Assembly: GCA_031256675.1 (NCBI GenBank)
Contig: JAIRQC010000043.1
Span: 1-43,940, forward strand
Direction: 5' to 3'
Length of the DNA: 43,940 bases
From: Rikenellaceae bacterium
GTDB taxonomy: Bacteria; Bacteroidota; Bacteroidia; Bacteroidales; Rikenellaceae
In this document: positions 6,902 through 16,217 of the stretch, piece by piece
Position numbering within the stretch: the stretch's first letter is position 1
Layout: each line of letters opens with the position of its first letter
Translations under genes and position numbers: made by a program
Notes under the pieces: generated by a model
Told to the model about the DNA's origin: nothing
Databases searched by the model: none
The model's input: the letters and a program-made list of their open reading frames with translations, nothing else

Positions 6902-8308
6902 ATGATCACTTTTCTCGCCTGCCTTGCACTGCTCGCAGCGTCGTATTTCGGTTATGGCCGCTACCTCGAACGCCTCGCCGTGGCCGACCAGAAGGCCGCC
7001 ACGCCGTGCCGGAGCCGTTTCGACGGCGTGGACTATGTGCCTATGCCCCAGTGGAAAACCTTCCTGATCCAGCTGCTCAACATAGCCGGTCTGGGGCCGA
7101 TATTCGGGGCGGTACTGGGTGCGACCTACGGCCCTGTGGCCTTCATCTGGATCACCCTCGGCGGCATACTCTTCGGGGCGACGCACGACTATTTCGCGGG
7201 CATGATCTCGCTGCGCAACGGCGGGGCGAGCCTGCCGGAGATCATCGGCAAGTATCTGGGACGCAACATGCAGCAGTTCCTGCGCCTGTTCACCGTCGTG
7301 CTGATGGTGCTCGTCGGGGCGGTGTTCATCGACGGCCCTGCCGGACTGCTGGGCGGCATGACCGGCCTGATAAAACCGTGGTGGGTCGCGATCATACTCG
7401 CCTATTACATCGTCGCCACGCTGCTGCCCATTGACAAGATCATCGGCAAGATCTACCCCGTTTTCGGCGCGGCGTTGATATTTACGGCCGTCGGCGTAAT
7501 GGGTGCGCTGATATTCGGCGACATGCAGATACCCGAACTTACATCTTTCGCCAACATGAAGAGCAATGCGGCGAGCTTCCCTGTCGTGCCCACACTCTTT
7601 GTCACCATTGCCTGCGGGGCGATCTCGGGCTTCCACGCCACGCAGTCGCCGCTCATGGCGCGCTGCATGACTGGCGAGAAGCAGGGACGCGGGGTGTTTT
7701 TCGGGGCAATGATCTCCGAGAGCATCATCGCCCTGGTCTGGGCGGCGGCGGCAATGGCCTTTTTCGGCGGCGCGGGCGGATTGAACGCCGCCCTGACCGA
7801 ACACGGAGGTTCGGCGGCATGGGCCGTGGAGACAATCTCCAACACTACGCTCGGCAGGGTCGGGGGGCTGCTGGTGCTGATCGGGGTCGTGGTCGCGCCC
7901 ATCAGCACGGGCGACACGGCATTTCGCAGCGCGCGGCTCATCGTGGCCGACTTCATGCGCATTGACCAGCGACGGCTCGCCAAACGCATCCGGATCTGCC
8001 TGCCGCTCTTCGCCGTCGGTTATGCCATCACGCTGATGCCGTTCGATGTTATCTGGCGTTACTTCGCCTGGACTAACCAGACGCTCTCGGTCGCAACACT
8101 CTGGATGATAACCGTCTACCTCTCCGGTCGAGGCAAGAACATTTATGTTGCGCTGCTTCCGGCGCTGTTCATGACGATGATCTGCGCGAGCTATCTGTTC
8201 GTCGGCAGGGAGATGATCGGCATGGACTACACGGCCGGAATGGCGCTTGGCGGCGCAGTGACGCTGGGGGTGTTGTTGTTGTTTGTCAGATACATGCGCA
8301 AACGATGA
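6902..8308 (+). CDS. Carbon starvation protein CstA-family transporter
   Basis: A 468-residue polytopic inner-membrane protein of the CstA family, whose members import peptides or pyruvate during carbon limitation. Hallmarks are PMPQWKTFLIQLLNIAGLGPI, GATYGPVAFIWITLGGILFGATHDYFAGM and SGFHATQSPLMARC, spread over about a dozen hydrophobic segments. It is the short form usual in Bacteroidota, compared with ~700 aa for E. coli CstA. ATG 6902 is chosen over an in-frame TTG at 6878 because that TTG is part of the -7 promoter box. The stop overlaps the next ATG by ATGA. The transported substrate cannot be read from sequence. Confidence 0.9.
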   Translation: MITFLACLALLAASYFGYGRYLERLAVADQKAATPCRSRFDGVDYVPMPQWKTFLIQLLNIAGLGPIFGAVLGATYGPVAFIWITLGGILFGATHDYFAGMISLRNGGASLPEIIGKYLGRNMQQFLRLFTVVLMVLVGAVFIDGPAGLLGGMTGLIKPWWVAIILAYYIVATLLPIDKIIGKIYPVFGAALIFTAVGVMGALIFGDMQIPELTSFANMKSNAASFPVVPTLFVTIACGAISGFHATQSPLMARCMTGEKQGRGVFFGAMISESIIALVWAAAAMAFFGGAGGLNAALTEHGGSAAWAVETISNTTLGRVGGLLVLIGVVVAPISTGDTAFRSARLIVADFMRIDQRRLAKRIRICLPLFAVGYAITLMPFDVIWRYFAWTNQTLSVATLWMITVYLSGRGKNIYVALLPALFMTMICASYLFVGREMIGMDYTAGMALGGAVTLGVLLLFVRYMRKR

Positions 8309-8631
8309 GCCCTGATATAATAGTAGTTTTGCTGACGGGCGCGCTCACAGCCGGCTGCGGATTCTTAGCCGGGGCCCGTCCCGACTTAATCGCCGGATAC
8401 AACACCATGTCCGCCGAGAAAAAGAAAAATGTCGACATACGGGGGCTGTCGACATTCCTGCGCAAATGGCTCGTCGCTTTGGGCGCGGCACACATCGCCG
8501 TTTACTTTATCCTCCGCCTGGCCGGAGCGGGCGTCGAAACAGGCGTCCTCACAGCCTGCGCCGTATTATTTATCGGAATACCCTCCCTGTCGCTCTTTGC
8601 CCGACGTTACGACCACAACAAAAGGCGATAG
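8305..8631 (+). CDS. DUF3784-family small membrane protein
   Basis: A 108-residue protein with three hydrophobic segments (near 5-22, 53-70 and 78-95). The motif LIAGYNTMSAEKKKNVD after the first segment is the signature of the DUF3784 family, small membrane proteins of unknown function. It is translationally coupled to cstA (ATGA overlap), so it may assist or modulate the transporter; this is inference. Confidence 0.8.
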   Translation: MSPDIIVVLLTGALTAGCGFLAGARPDLIAGYNTMSAEKKKNVDIRGLSTFLRKWLVALGAAHIAVYFILRLAGAGVETGVLTACAVLFIGIPSLSLFARRYDHNKRR

Positions 8632-8685
8632 CGCTGCGAGCCGTCGCAATGCCGTTAATTTGTCGTCGGCTGTTCACGTTAGGCG

Positions 8686-9390
8686 TTACGGTATCTCAAT
8701 TGCCAGCAGGTCGGAGGTCTCGACGGCTTTTATTGTGAAGCGGTTGGCGTCGCTTACGCCGATAGCGTCGCGACGGGCCAGTCGTTGCTTTCCGATTTCG
8801 ACGAGGCCTTCGATAAGGAACAGGTAGACCATGTGGTCGGGAATCCTGCATTCGTAGTCGATCGACCGCCCTGCTTCGAGCCTGACCCGCGAGAACAGAG
8901 CGTCCTGGTTGATCCACAGCGCACCGTCGCGCTCGTCGGGGCTAACCAGCACCTGCCAGCGGTTCTGCCGCAATGCAGGGTCGAACCGCTTCTGGTCGTA
9001 GCGCGGCTTGATGTTGTTCACCCTGGGAAAGACCCATATTTGCAGGAAGTTGACAACTTCGTCCGGCGAACCGTTGTATTCTGAGTGGCGGATTCCCGTC
9101 CCTGCGCTCATTATCTGCACTTCGTCGACGTGGATCGTGCCCGCCGAACCGGTGGAATCGCGGTGGGCCAGCGAACCGGACAACGGAATGCTGACGATCT
9201 CCATATTCTCGTGAGGATGAGTGCCGAAGCCCTCGCCGACAAGTACTATGTCGTCGTTCAGCACGCGCAGCGCGCCGAAATGTACCTTCTGCGGGTCGTA
9301 CCAGCCTGCAAAACTGAACGAATGGTGTGTGTCGAGCCAGCCGTGGTCGACGTGGCCGCGCTCGGAGGCAGGATGAAAGATCGTTGTCAT
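8686..9390 (-). CDS. Pirin-family bicupin protein
   Basis: A 234-residue cytosolic bicupin. The N-terminal cupin carries the pirin metal ligands His58 and His60 (THPHENME), His102 and Glu104 (GIRHSEYN), plus the typical beginning HHSFSFAGWYDP. Characterised relatives (YhaK, YhhW) show quercetin 2,3-dioxygenase activity or respond to oxidative stress; the physiological role here is unknown. It lies 44 bp downstream of the permease pseudogene on the same strand and converges with the DUF3784 gene. Confidence 0.88.
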   Translation of the reverse strand: MTTIFHPASERGHVDHGWLDTHHSFSFAGWYDPQKVHFGALRVLNDDIVLVGEGFGTHPHENMEIVSIPLSGSLAHRDSTGSAGTIHVDEVQIMSAGTGIRHSEYNGSPDEVVNFLQIWVFPRVNNIKPRYDQKRFDPALRQNRWQVLVSPDERDGALWINQDALFSRVRLEAGRSIDYECRIPDHMVYLFLIEGLVEIGKQRLARRDAIGVSDANRFTIKAVETSDLLAIEIP

Positions 9391-9434
9391 GGTTTATGCC
9401 GTTTTTAGCAACGTTACAACAAATTTCATTCCAC

Positions 9435-10870
9435 TTAATGCAATCTGCTGCGCCTGCGTCCGTAGAAGAAATAGATCGCCAGCCCGAGCGCCGTCCAGAC
9501 TATCAGCCGCTCCCACGTCGGCCACGGCAGCGACGCCATTTGCGCAATGCACACCGCCGCCCCCAGCAGCGGCACGAACGGCGACCACGGGGCTTTGAAC
9601 GGGCGGTGCAGGTCTCTGCGGGTGCGGCGCAGCACGATCACCGACAGGCATACGATGGTGAAGGCGAGCAGTGTGCCTATCGACACCAGCTCGCTCAGCA
9701 CGTGCAGCGGCAGTATGCCCGCAATGGCCGCCGTGGCTATGCCCGCCAGCAGCGTCGCGTTGCGCGGAACGCCGTTCCTGAGCCTCGACAGCCCCGTCGG
9801 CAGCAGGCGGTCGCGCGAAATGGCGTAATAGATGCGCGACTGGCCGAGCATCATCACGAGGATCACCGAGCTGATGCCCGCAATAGCCCCGAGTTTGATG
9901 AGCGGCGCAAGCCAAGTCAGCCCCTGCCCCGCCCTGTCGACGGCCAGAGCCATCGGAGCGTCGACGCCCAAGTCGCGATAGTTGACGATGCCGGTCATCA
10001 CCGCCGTCACGGCCACGTAGAGCAACGCGCAGACGCCAAGCGATATAAGTATGCCTTTCGGCATGTCTTTCTGCGGGTTGCGGGTCTCCTGGGCGGTTGT
10101 CGACAGCGCGTCGAAGCCGAGGTAGGCGAAGAAGACCACCGCCGCCCCACGGAATATCCCGCTCCAGCCGAAATGGCCGTAAACTCCCGTGTTTTCAGGA
10201 ATATACGGCGTCCAGTTCGACGTGTTGACATACGACAGCCCGAAGCCGATGAACAGCACGATCACCGTCACCTTCACCAGCACTATTATATTGTTGACCA
10301 GCGCCGACTGTCTCACGCCGCCCAGCAGCAACGCAGTGATAATGATCACGATAGCCATTGCCGGAAAGTTGAACATGCCGCCCGTGAAGATCCAGCCTTC
10401 GGCCGTATGGTCGAGCGTCGGGGTGGTCAGCGTCCACGGCAGATCGACGCCCCAGCCGTGCAGCAGGTTCTGCATGTAGCCCGACCAGCCGATGGCCACG
10501 GTCGAGCAGGCGAAGAGGTATTCTCGAGCACCAGGTCCCACCCGATGAACCACGCAGGCAGCTCACCCATAGTGACATAGCTGTACGAATAGACGCTGCC
10601 CGACACAGGGATCATCGCCGCGAACTCGGCATAGCAGAAGCCGGCCAGCACGCAGCCGAGGGCCGAGATCAGGAACGAGATGGTCAGCGACGGCCCTGCA
10701 AATTCGGCCGCCGCAGTGCCGGTGATGACGAAGATGCCCGTGCCGACGATAGCCCCGATGCCGAGCGCCACCAGATGCCACGCCGACAGGCTCCGCCGCA
10801 GCCCGCCGCCCTCCGACTCGTCCAGCGCGTCGGAAATGCTCTTTTTGCGGAAAAGTTTATCCAACATCAT
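9435..10870 (-). pseudogene. Amino-acid permease (APC superfamily) interrupted by a frameshift
   Basis: Two overlapping frames make one permease of about 477 residues. The 5' part (10870 to ~10526) has the APC opening GIGAIVGTGIFVITGTAA and runs through YVTMGELPAWFIGWDLVLE. The 3' part, in another frame from ~10520 to 9435, continues EYLFACSTVAIGWSGY and carries the remaining helices (HTAEG, FFAYLGFDALSTTAQE, GQSRIYYAISRDRLLP). In homologues 'GWDLVLEY' is continuous. Here two extra bases at 10521-10525 (GAGAA where GAA is expected) shift the frame, looking like a GA duplication. It is either a sequencing error or a real recent inactivation, since the rest is intact. A cationic or broad amino-acid transporter is most likely. 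It lies 5 bp after the NERD gene. Confidence 0.85.
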
Positions 10871-10875
10871 ATCTA

Positions 10876-11634
10876 TTATCTGAAAACTCTATCTGTGCCG
10901 AGCATATCTTTTATGTTTTCAACATGCCGTATTCGTGTCTGCTCATTGTTGCCATTTTGCACCGATGCTTTCAATATTCTGACAACCTCGTTCTTGTCGG
11001 AATAGTTTGCAGGATAATTATTTCTCACAATGGCATCCACAACCTCCAAAACTCTGTTCTGCTTGACAATAAATGTTCCTTCCGGCACGAAACTGATCTC
11101 TCTCAGTTCACAATCTCCGCAGAACACTATAACCGAATAAAATGGCACCGGCGCACATTGTGAAAGTCGTTTTTGCAACTCCGCCATATGTGAAGCGTTC
11201 TGCATTATCGGGTTGTAAAAGCGATATTTATTCCTGCCATATGCCAATACCTGCGTCCATTGCGTATTTTTTCCATTTCCGAAAATCCAACCGCTGTAAT
11301 CCTTTACCTCAAATACGATTATACTGACTTTCGTCGCGACGACCAGATCTATTTGTGAAAATTTGCCATTATGTTTTCGGACATACAAGTCATGAAAAAT
11401 TGCCTGCGACGATATTCCGTATTTCAGAAGTCCAAGTATCAAATCTCTTTCCGCTCCTGTTCCTCTGTCGAAATCGGTTACGGTTCTTATCAGTTCTTGG
11501 TTTTGTTTATATTCGTTAATTCTTATTTGTTCGTTGATTTTGTGTTGCCTGACACATCGACAAATAATCAGCACAATAGATACTATACCCAAGCCGATTA
11601 TAGCCAATGCCGTCATTATAATACTGTCGGACAT
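10876..11634 (-). CDS. Membrane-anchored NERD-domain protein
   Basis: A 252-residue protein. One N-terminal transmembrane helix (IIMTALAIIGLGIVSIVLII) is followed by a charged linker and a NERD (nuclease-related) domain: GTGAERDLILGLLK, then QIDLVVATKVSIIVFEVKDY with the Asp and Glu-x-Lys of the restriction-nuclease-like core, then QWTQVLAYGRNKYRFYNPIMQN. NERD proteins are predicted nucleases or DNA-processing factors, sometimes found in defence islands; no activity is established for this one. ATG 11634 was chosen; an in-frame GTG at 11652 is possible. The gene is clearly AT-richer than its neighbours, suggesting transfer, yet sits only 5 bp upstream of the permease. Confidence 0.82.
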   Translation of the reverse strand: MSDSIIMTALAIIGLGIVSIVLIICRCVRQHKINEQIRINEYKQNQELIRTVTDFDRGTGAERDLILGLLKYGISSQAIFHDLYVRKHNGKFSQIDLVVATKVSIIVFEVKDYSGWIFGNGKNTQWTQVLAYGRNKYRFYNPIMQNASHMAELQKRLSQCAPVPFYSVIVFCGDCELREISFVPEGTFIVKQNRVLEVVDAIVRNNYPANYSDKNEVVRILKASVQNGNNEQTRIRHVENIKDMLGTDRVFR

Positions 11635-11828
11635 AACCTTAATTTGTTTCACCCTATGCCATGCGCCGATATATACCCTCCGGCATTTGACATAGCGGCC
11701 ATAAAGTTACGCTGTTTTATCGGTTTTCGCCAAATATTTACGTTTTTTTTAACCGCAGGCAAATTTTCTTTCCGGCATAAACGTCCCGTTCAGGAATTAT
11801 TTGCTATACTTCGGAATAATTTCGCTTT

Positions 11829-12344
11829 ATGAAAACCCCGGACGAGCGCAAACTGTTGAGATACATCCGCCTTATCGTGCTGTTCTACATCACGATGCTG
11901 GTGTTCTGGGGGGCGACGGCCTTTCCGTTGCAGTGGGGCGTTGGGGTGGCGTGCCGTCTGCTCGGCGTCGCGCCCGACGCAGACGGCGGACTTGCGGGAT
12001 GGCTGACAACGGTGTGGCGCGGCGTTACGACGGCAGGCGGACAGTTCCCGTTCCTGTTCTACGGCACAGACTGGCTGGCCTTCTCGCATCTTGTTATTGC
12101 TGTGGCCTTTATCGGGGTCTACACGAAACCCGTGCGCAACGTCTGGGTCGTGTATTTCGGCATGACGGCCTGCGCTGGGATCATACCGTTGGCCCTGATC
12201 TGCGGGCCGTTACGCGGGATCCCGCTGTTTTGGCAACTGATCGACTGCTCGTTCGGGGTGTTCGGCGTCGTGCCGCTGATAGCGTTGCGACGCCTGATAC
12301 TCAGGCTCGAAGCCATCTCGGGCCGGCAAACCTATAAATATTAG
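11829..12344 (+). CDS. Hypothetical membrane protein (four predicted helices)
   Basis: A 171-residue protein that I do not recognise. Hydrophobic segments lie near residues 13-35, 75-98, 107-127 and 135-152, with little soluble sequence and a basic C-terminus (RRLILRLEAISGRQTYKY). Codon use fits the GC-rich host. It stands alone between the NERD gene (divergent) and the GT14 gene (convergent, stop 29 bp away). No known motif is visible; a small integral membrane protein is all that can be said. Confidence 0.7.
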   Translation: MKTPDERKLLRYIRLIVLFYITMLVFWGATAFPLQWGVGVACRLLGVAPDADGGLAGWLTTVWRGVTTAGGQFPFLFYGTDWLAFSHLVIAVAFIGVYTKPVRNVWVVYFGMTACAGIIPLALICGPLRGIPLFWQLIDCSFGVFGVVPLIALRRLILRLEAISGRQTYKY

Positions 12345-12373
12345 CCGGAGACCGTGCGCCCAAATGCAAGATG

Positions 12374-13240
12374 TTAGCCGGCTTCCGAACCCCCGCGGTA
12401 AAGCCGGTCGATCATCTCCACCACCCCGCCGCTGTGGTCGCCGAACTTGCGGGCGAAGAACGGGCCGCCGTTCGCGCTTGTCGCGGCAAACAGCGGCAGG
12501 TGCTCCACGGTGATCTCCGCAGGGCCGCTGCCCCCGTCGCGCCAGTCGGTCCAGGTGAGATTACCCAGAATGTCGTCGCGGTAGGGCGAATTGCCGATGA
12601 TAGTCTGAAAGAAAGCCTCTTCCGGAGCCAGCGCAGTGCGGAAAAAGGCGACGTATTCCGGGTGCGTGTCGACATAATCGAGAATATGACGGACACATCC
12701 GCCGCTCAAAACCGACCATACCGTCCCGACATACACCCGCTCGAACGGGTAGCGACGCTTGTGCGCCACCGGGCGCAACAGCAACTCGACTCCCCTCAAA
12801 AACAGTTCGCGCAGGCCGCGGCGGCGACGGTCGTAACCATCGAAGTGATAGTATTTCAGCCTCTTTTCCGGTTTGTCGCTGCGGAACCCCTCGGCGGCGT
12901 TGATGAACTCGCCTCCTCCGGCAACTATCCGCCGCAACGTTTCGTCCGGCCTCACCGGATAGTCCGTCCCGCTGATCAGGGCGCAGTAGTCAAACCCCGC
13001 CGCTGCCCGCATCAGGTCGAGGATCGCCGCGGTGTGCGACCACCCTCCCCACCACACCCGGCGGCGGGGAGTGAAGGTCACATTGTCGAAGTCGCCGACA
13101 TTCTGCGGCATCGGGCTCCGTGCGTCGACGTGGATAAAGAAGTGCACATCCTCCGCGTCGAGGGCTTTCAGAAGCCGCCGCAGATGATCGTATTGTCCGT
13201 AAGCCGTTATAAGATAAGCGATTCGCATTTCTGTTGCCAT
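12374..13240 (-). CDS. GT14-family beta-1,6-N-acetylglucosaminyltransferase-like glycosyltransferase
   Basis: A 288-residue cytosolic or peripheral glycosyltransferase resembling core-2/I-branching enzymes (GT14). The order of motifs fits: AYLITAYGQYDHL at the N-terminus, FIHVDARS, VWWGGWSH, ALISGTDYPV, then APEEAFFQTIIGNS and GGPFFARKF near the C-terminus. It would add a sugar, perhaps GlcNAc, to a surface glycan or polysaccharide; donor and acceptor are not predictable. ATG 13240 is used, with a second ATG four codons in. It follows the sialate esterase by 51 bp on the same strand. Confidence 0.85.
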   Translation of the reverse strand: MATEMRIAYLITAYGQYDHLRRLLKALDAEDVHFFIHVDARSPMPQNVGDFDNVTFTPRRRVWWGGWSHTAAILDLMRAAAGFDYCALISGTDYPVRPDETLRRIVAGGGEFINAAEGFRSDKPEKRLKYYHFDGYDRRRRGLRELFLRGVELLLRPVAHKRRYPFERVYVGTVWSVLSGGCVRHILDYVDTHPEYVAFFRTALAPEEAFFQTIIGNSPYRDDILGNLTWTDWRDGGSGPAEITVEHLPLFAATSANGGPFFARKFGDHSGGVVEMIDRLYRGGSEAG

Positions 13241-13291
13241 AGACGAATGGCAAGATACTGATTTTTTTATAAAAAAACCCGCCTGTCGGCC

Positions 13292-14701
13292 CTACTTTGC
13301 TTCGTCCCAACTGTCCGTTCTGAATGGCAGCGCGGGCAGTCCGTTGACGCTGAACAGATTGCCCAGACACCAGTTGCGAAAGCCGTAACGCACCGCCACG
13401 GGTTTGGCAACCTTGTCGCAGGCCACCACCACCACGTTCTTACCCTTGACCGTCGCCGTTGCCGGATAGAACACCCTGTCGTCGCCCGCCAGCTCGAAAC
13501 ACTCGACCTGACCGTTATCCCTCAGGGCGGAGGCTGTCGCAAACGTGACCGAGGCCTTGCCGCCGGAGTATTTAACGCCCTTCATGACAGGGCTTTGAGC
13601 CTCCAGCTTAACGCCATAGTCGTTGGCAAGGGCCAGCAATGCCAGCCGTTCGCCGACGGGCTTCTTGTCGCGCGGGTGGATGTCTTTGGCCTCGCCCATG
13701 TCGAGCGTTCCGGCCACACCTCCATAAGGCATGAGTTTCGCGCCGCGGTGCTGTGTCTCGTTGAGCAGCGCGCGGTCGACGCCGTCGGGGTCGTTATAAT
13801 TATACGGCGCGATGTCGACCAGATAGAACGGCATCCTGCTGTTGCCCCACGCCTCGCGCCACGACCCGGCGAGGGCGGCGAGGTAGCGGTCGTAAATCTT
13901 GTAGTCGCCACGGTTCGACTCGCCCTGATACCATATGAATCCCCGCGCGGTGAACTTCACGATCGGGGCTATCATGGCGTTGTAGAGCCATCCTGGCTTG
14001 AAACGGTCTTCCGCGCCGGGCTTGGGCTCATTGACAAGCCCTGCCAGCGTGGTTTCGAGCGTCGCGGGCGAGATCCACGGCTGGATCGTCGTGCCGCCCC
14101 AGCTGCTGGCGATCAGGCCGACCGGAACGTTCAGTTCCTGCTGCAACCTGAGGCCGAAGAACCACGCCACGGCGCTGAACTCCGGCAGACTTTTGTCCGT
14201 GGGCGTCTGCCATTTGCCTGTGCAGTCGTCCTGCGGGGTTGCCGAAGCGGTGAGCTTGACGCTGAAGAAGCGCATTTTGGAGTAGCTGTCGGCGGCGGCG
14301 AAGATCTCGGCGGCGGCAGGTTCAGAGCTGTTGCCGGGCTTGTAATTTGACAACATGAACTGCATGTTCGACTGGCCGGAGCAGACCCACACCTCGCCGA
14401 TAAAGATGTTTTCGAGCACGGTCTCGTCGCCGTCGTCGATCTTGATAATGTAGGGGCCGCCCGCGTCGGGGGTAGCGATCTGCAAACTCCATTTGCCCGT
14501 GTTGGTTGTGGCAAAGTAGCTCGTCTCGCTCCACGATGTGGTCACCGTAACCATTTTGTGGGGATCGGTCGTCCCCCAGATGTTGACCTTCGCGTTGCGC
14601 TGTAACACCATGTTACTGCCGAGGATCGACGGCAGGCTCACCCTAGCCTGCGACGCACCTGCCCCGCACAGCAGGGCGAGGGTAAAGATAAGTTTTTTCA
14701 T
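13292..14701 (-). CDS. Sialate O-acetylesterase (SASA family)
   Basis: A 469-residue secreted enzyme with signal peptide [19 protein letters not shown]. It belongs to the SASA/SGNH family that removes O-acetyl groups from sialic acids so that sialidases can act. Seen motifs are [14 protein letters not shown] after the signal, [14 protein letters not shown] (nucleophile Ser), [16 protein letters not shown] and [10 protein letters not shown] family beta-sandwich covers roughly residues 30-95. ATG 14701 is used rather than an upstream TTG. It starts 64 bp after exbD on the same strand, so the two may be co-transcribed. Together with the sulfatase it points to host mucin use. Confidence 0.9.
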   Translation of the reverse strand: MKKLIFTLALLCGAGASQARVSLPSILGSNMVLQRNAKVNIWGTTDPHKMVTVTTSWSETSYFATTNTGKWSLQIATPDAGGPYIIKIDDGDETVLENIFIGEVWVCSGQSNMQFMLSNYKPGNSSEPAAAEIFAAADSYSKMRFFSVKLTASATPQDDCTGKWQTPTDKSLPEFSAVAWFFGLRLQQELNVPVGLIASSWGGTTIQPWISPATLETTLAGLVNEPKPGAEDRFKPGWLYNAMIAPIVKFTARGFIWYQGESNRGDYKIYDRYLAALAGSWREAWGNSRMPFYLVDIAPYNYNDPDGVDRALLNETQHRGAKLMPYGGVAGTLDMGEAKDIHPRDKKPVGERLALLALANDYGVKLEAQSPVMKGVKYSGGKASVTFATASALRDNGQVECFELAGDDRVFYPATATVKGKNVVVVACDKVAKPVAVRYGFRNWCLGNLFSVNGLPALPFRTDSWDEAK

Positions 14702-14765
14702 CGTCAAAACTATTAATTAGTATTATGATGTCACCCTGAGCGTATCGCAAGCGCAGTCAACGTGG

Positions 14766-15173
14766 CTATTCCTTCTCCGTAAAGAGTATTACCCTCATGT
14801 TCAGGCGGTTTCCTATGTCTATCACCCTCACCACGCTTTGCAGGTCGAGGGTGTTGTCGGCCTGGAGCAGTATGTTGGGCTTCTGTTCGTCGTCGAGGCC
14901 GGCGGCCTGGGCGGCGATGGCGGGTTCGATGTCGTCGAAGCTCACCTGACTGTCATCGAGGAAGTAGCGGCGGTCGGAGGTGATGGCCAGGTTAATATTT
15001 TTCTTCGTGGCTACCTGCTTGGATGTGGAGGACTTGGGCAGCATCACGCGGATGGCCATCGGGGTGACCATCGTCGAGATGATAAGGAAAAACAGCATCA
15101 GGAAGAACAGTATGTCGTTCAGCGACGCTGTATAGACCTCGGCGGCCCTGCTCCGTTTGCGTTCGATCTTCAT
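14766..15173 (-). CDS. exbD: ExbD/TolR-family biopolymer transport protein
   Basis: A 135-residue protein with one N-terminal membrane helix (DILFFLMLFFLIISTMVT) after a short basic cytosolic tail (MKIERKRSRAAEVYTASLND) and a periplasmic domain. The Asp in the helix (LND) is the proton-path residue of ExbD/TolR. It would work with the ExbB 6 bp upstream as a proton-driven motor powering TonB- or Tol-type systems. Bacteroidota often have several such pairs, and no TonB gene is next to this one. Confidence 0.9.
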   Translation of the reverse strand: MKIERKRSRAAEVYTASLNDILFFLMLFFLIISTMVTPMAIRVMLPKSSTSKQVATKKNINLAITSDRRYFLDDSQVSFDDIEPAIAAQAAGLDDEQKPNILLQADNTLDLQSVVRVIDIGNRLNMRVILFTEKE

Positions 15174-15179
15174 CGCCGG

Positions 15180-15884
15180 TCAGTTTGCACGCCCCTTAAC
15201 CGCGCCGCGCCCCTCCCCGCAACCGAACGCGATGGCTTTCAGCAACTCGTTGCCCCCCTTGTCCATCATGAGTACCATGCTGTCGAGCCGGCGGTTGAGA
15301 ATGTAGAACCCGACGTATGCCACGATACCCACCAGGAGCCCCGCGCCGGAGCATATCATCTTCTGATAGAGGCCGTCGGCGATGCTCGAAATGCTCAGGT
15401 CGTTGGTGAGCGAGATGTTGATAAAAATTTTGATCACGCCGAATATCGTGCCGAGGAAGCCCAGCATCGGTGCTATGGAGGCTATCATGCTCAGGTAGCC
15501 CACCGGGCCCTCGACGCAGGCGATGATCTGTCGCGCCTCGACCTGAATGTCCTCTTCGATCTGCGCCTGCGGCAGGTCGCCCGCCGCCAAAGCGGCCTTG
15601 AAGAGCCTCGCGAGAGCCGTATCGCCTTTTTTGGTCATGTCGTAAGCCCCCTGCAAGTCGCCTCCGTTGGCCTTTTCCATCACCCCGACATACCATTTGC
15701 GTCCCACGCGCGCCATCCGCCGCATAGAGAACCACACGTCGAACATAAAAAACAGCGCCAGCACGGCCAGCACGATCAGCGGGATCATGATCCATCCCCC
15801 CTTCATCATCAGCTCCACGAGCCCTATCCGCATCCCTGACGCAGAGGCGCCCGACTGTAACAGCATGGAAAAAATCATAGTCAT
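15180..15884 (-). CDS. exbB: MotA/TolQ/ExbB proton channel family protein
   Basis: A 234-residue inner-membrane protein with three helices: near residues 20-45, and the long conserved pair containing VGYLSMIASIAPMLGFLGTIFGVI and ICSGAGLLVGIVAYVGFYI. ExbB forms the pentameric channel around the ExbD helix. The frame extends upstream to 16037, but that part covers a tandem repeat and the promoter. ATG 15884 lies 15 bp after the -7 box and starts MTMIFSMLLQ, so I take it as the start. It is co-transcribed with exbD and perhaps the sialate esterase. Confidence 0.88.
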   Translation of the reverse strand: MTMIFSMLLQSGASASGMRIGLVELMMKGGWIMIPLIVLAVLALFFMFDVWFSMRRMARVGRKWYVGVMEKANGGDLQGAYDMTKKGDTALARLFKAALAAGDLPQAQIEEDIQVEARQIIACVEGPVGYLSMIASIAPMLGFLGTIFGVIKIFINISLTNDLSISSIADGLYQKMICSGAGLLVGIVAYVGFYILNRRLDSMVLMMDKGGNELLKAIAFGCGEGRGAVKGRAN

Positions 15885-15898
15885 CACGAAATAATTGA

Positions 15899-15930
15899 CA
15901 AATGTACGAAATCTCCGACAGAACGTCAAA
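15899..15930 (-). promoter_or_regulatory. Promoter of exbB-exbD
   Basis: On the minus strand TTTG (15930-15927), a 20 bp spacer and TACATTTG (15906-15899). The leader to ATG 15884 would be only about 8-11 nt. Confidence 0.75.
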
Positions 15931-15963
15931 TTCGTTTTTATTGTGAGTTTATCCGCTTGCGAG

Positions 15964-16090
15964 GGGCAGACCTCATCAAACATGGGGAAAAAAGGAGCCG
16001 CCCCCGTCAAATAGTGGGTAAAAAGGGGGCAGACCACGTCAAACAGATGGTAAAGAGGGCGGATCCCGTCGGACGGGGAATAAAAAGAGG
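15964..16090. repeat. Degenerate tandem repeat, four units of ~30-34 bp
   Basis: Units start near 15964, 15996, 16027 and 16057. Each begins with a GGGCAGACC-like block, has a TCAAAC/TCAAAT (or TCGGAC) block in the middle and ends in an A-rich tract followed by GG. The array fills most of the gap between the divergent exbB and sulfatase promoters. Confidence 0.7.
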
Positions 16091-16091
16091 C

Positions 16092-16122
16092 TTGTGCCGC
16101 ACGGTAATAATCCGTATATTTG
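16092..16122 (+). promoter_or_regulatory. Promoter of the sulfatase
   Basis: TTG (16092-16094), a 20 bp spacer and TATATTTG (16115-16122). It starts immediately after the tandem repeat array. The leader to ATG 16218 would be about 90 nt. Confidence 0.65.
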
Positions 16123-16217
16123 TAGACGTAACAGGATGCGTCCCTGCAATCTCGACCAAGTTTGAATTACTCTCGACGTTCACTATATTTCGGCAAAATT
16201 TAACAGAACTCAACAGA

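Noticed and set aside
9327-10580. 417-codon plus-strand frame rich in Arg/His/Gln
   Set aside because: Antisense to the permease and the pirin start; the composition is that of a shadow frame.
14705-14712. TAGTTTTG as a promoter for the sialate esterase
   Set aside because: It is only 3 bp before the ATG and has no -33 box; read-through from exbB-exbD is simpler.
15885-16037. N-terminal extension of ExbB upstream of 15884
   Set aside because: It would read through a consensus promoter and the tandem repeat; family members start close to the first helix.
15957-16217. N-terminal extension of the sulfatase
   Set aside because: It covers the repeat array and promoter, and the signal peptide starts at 16218.
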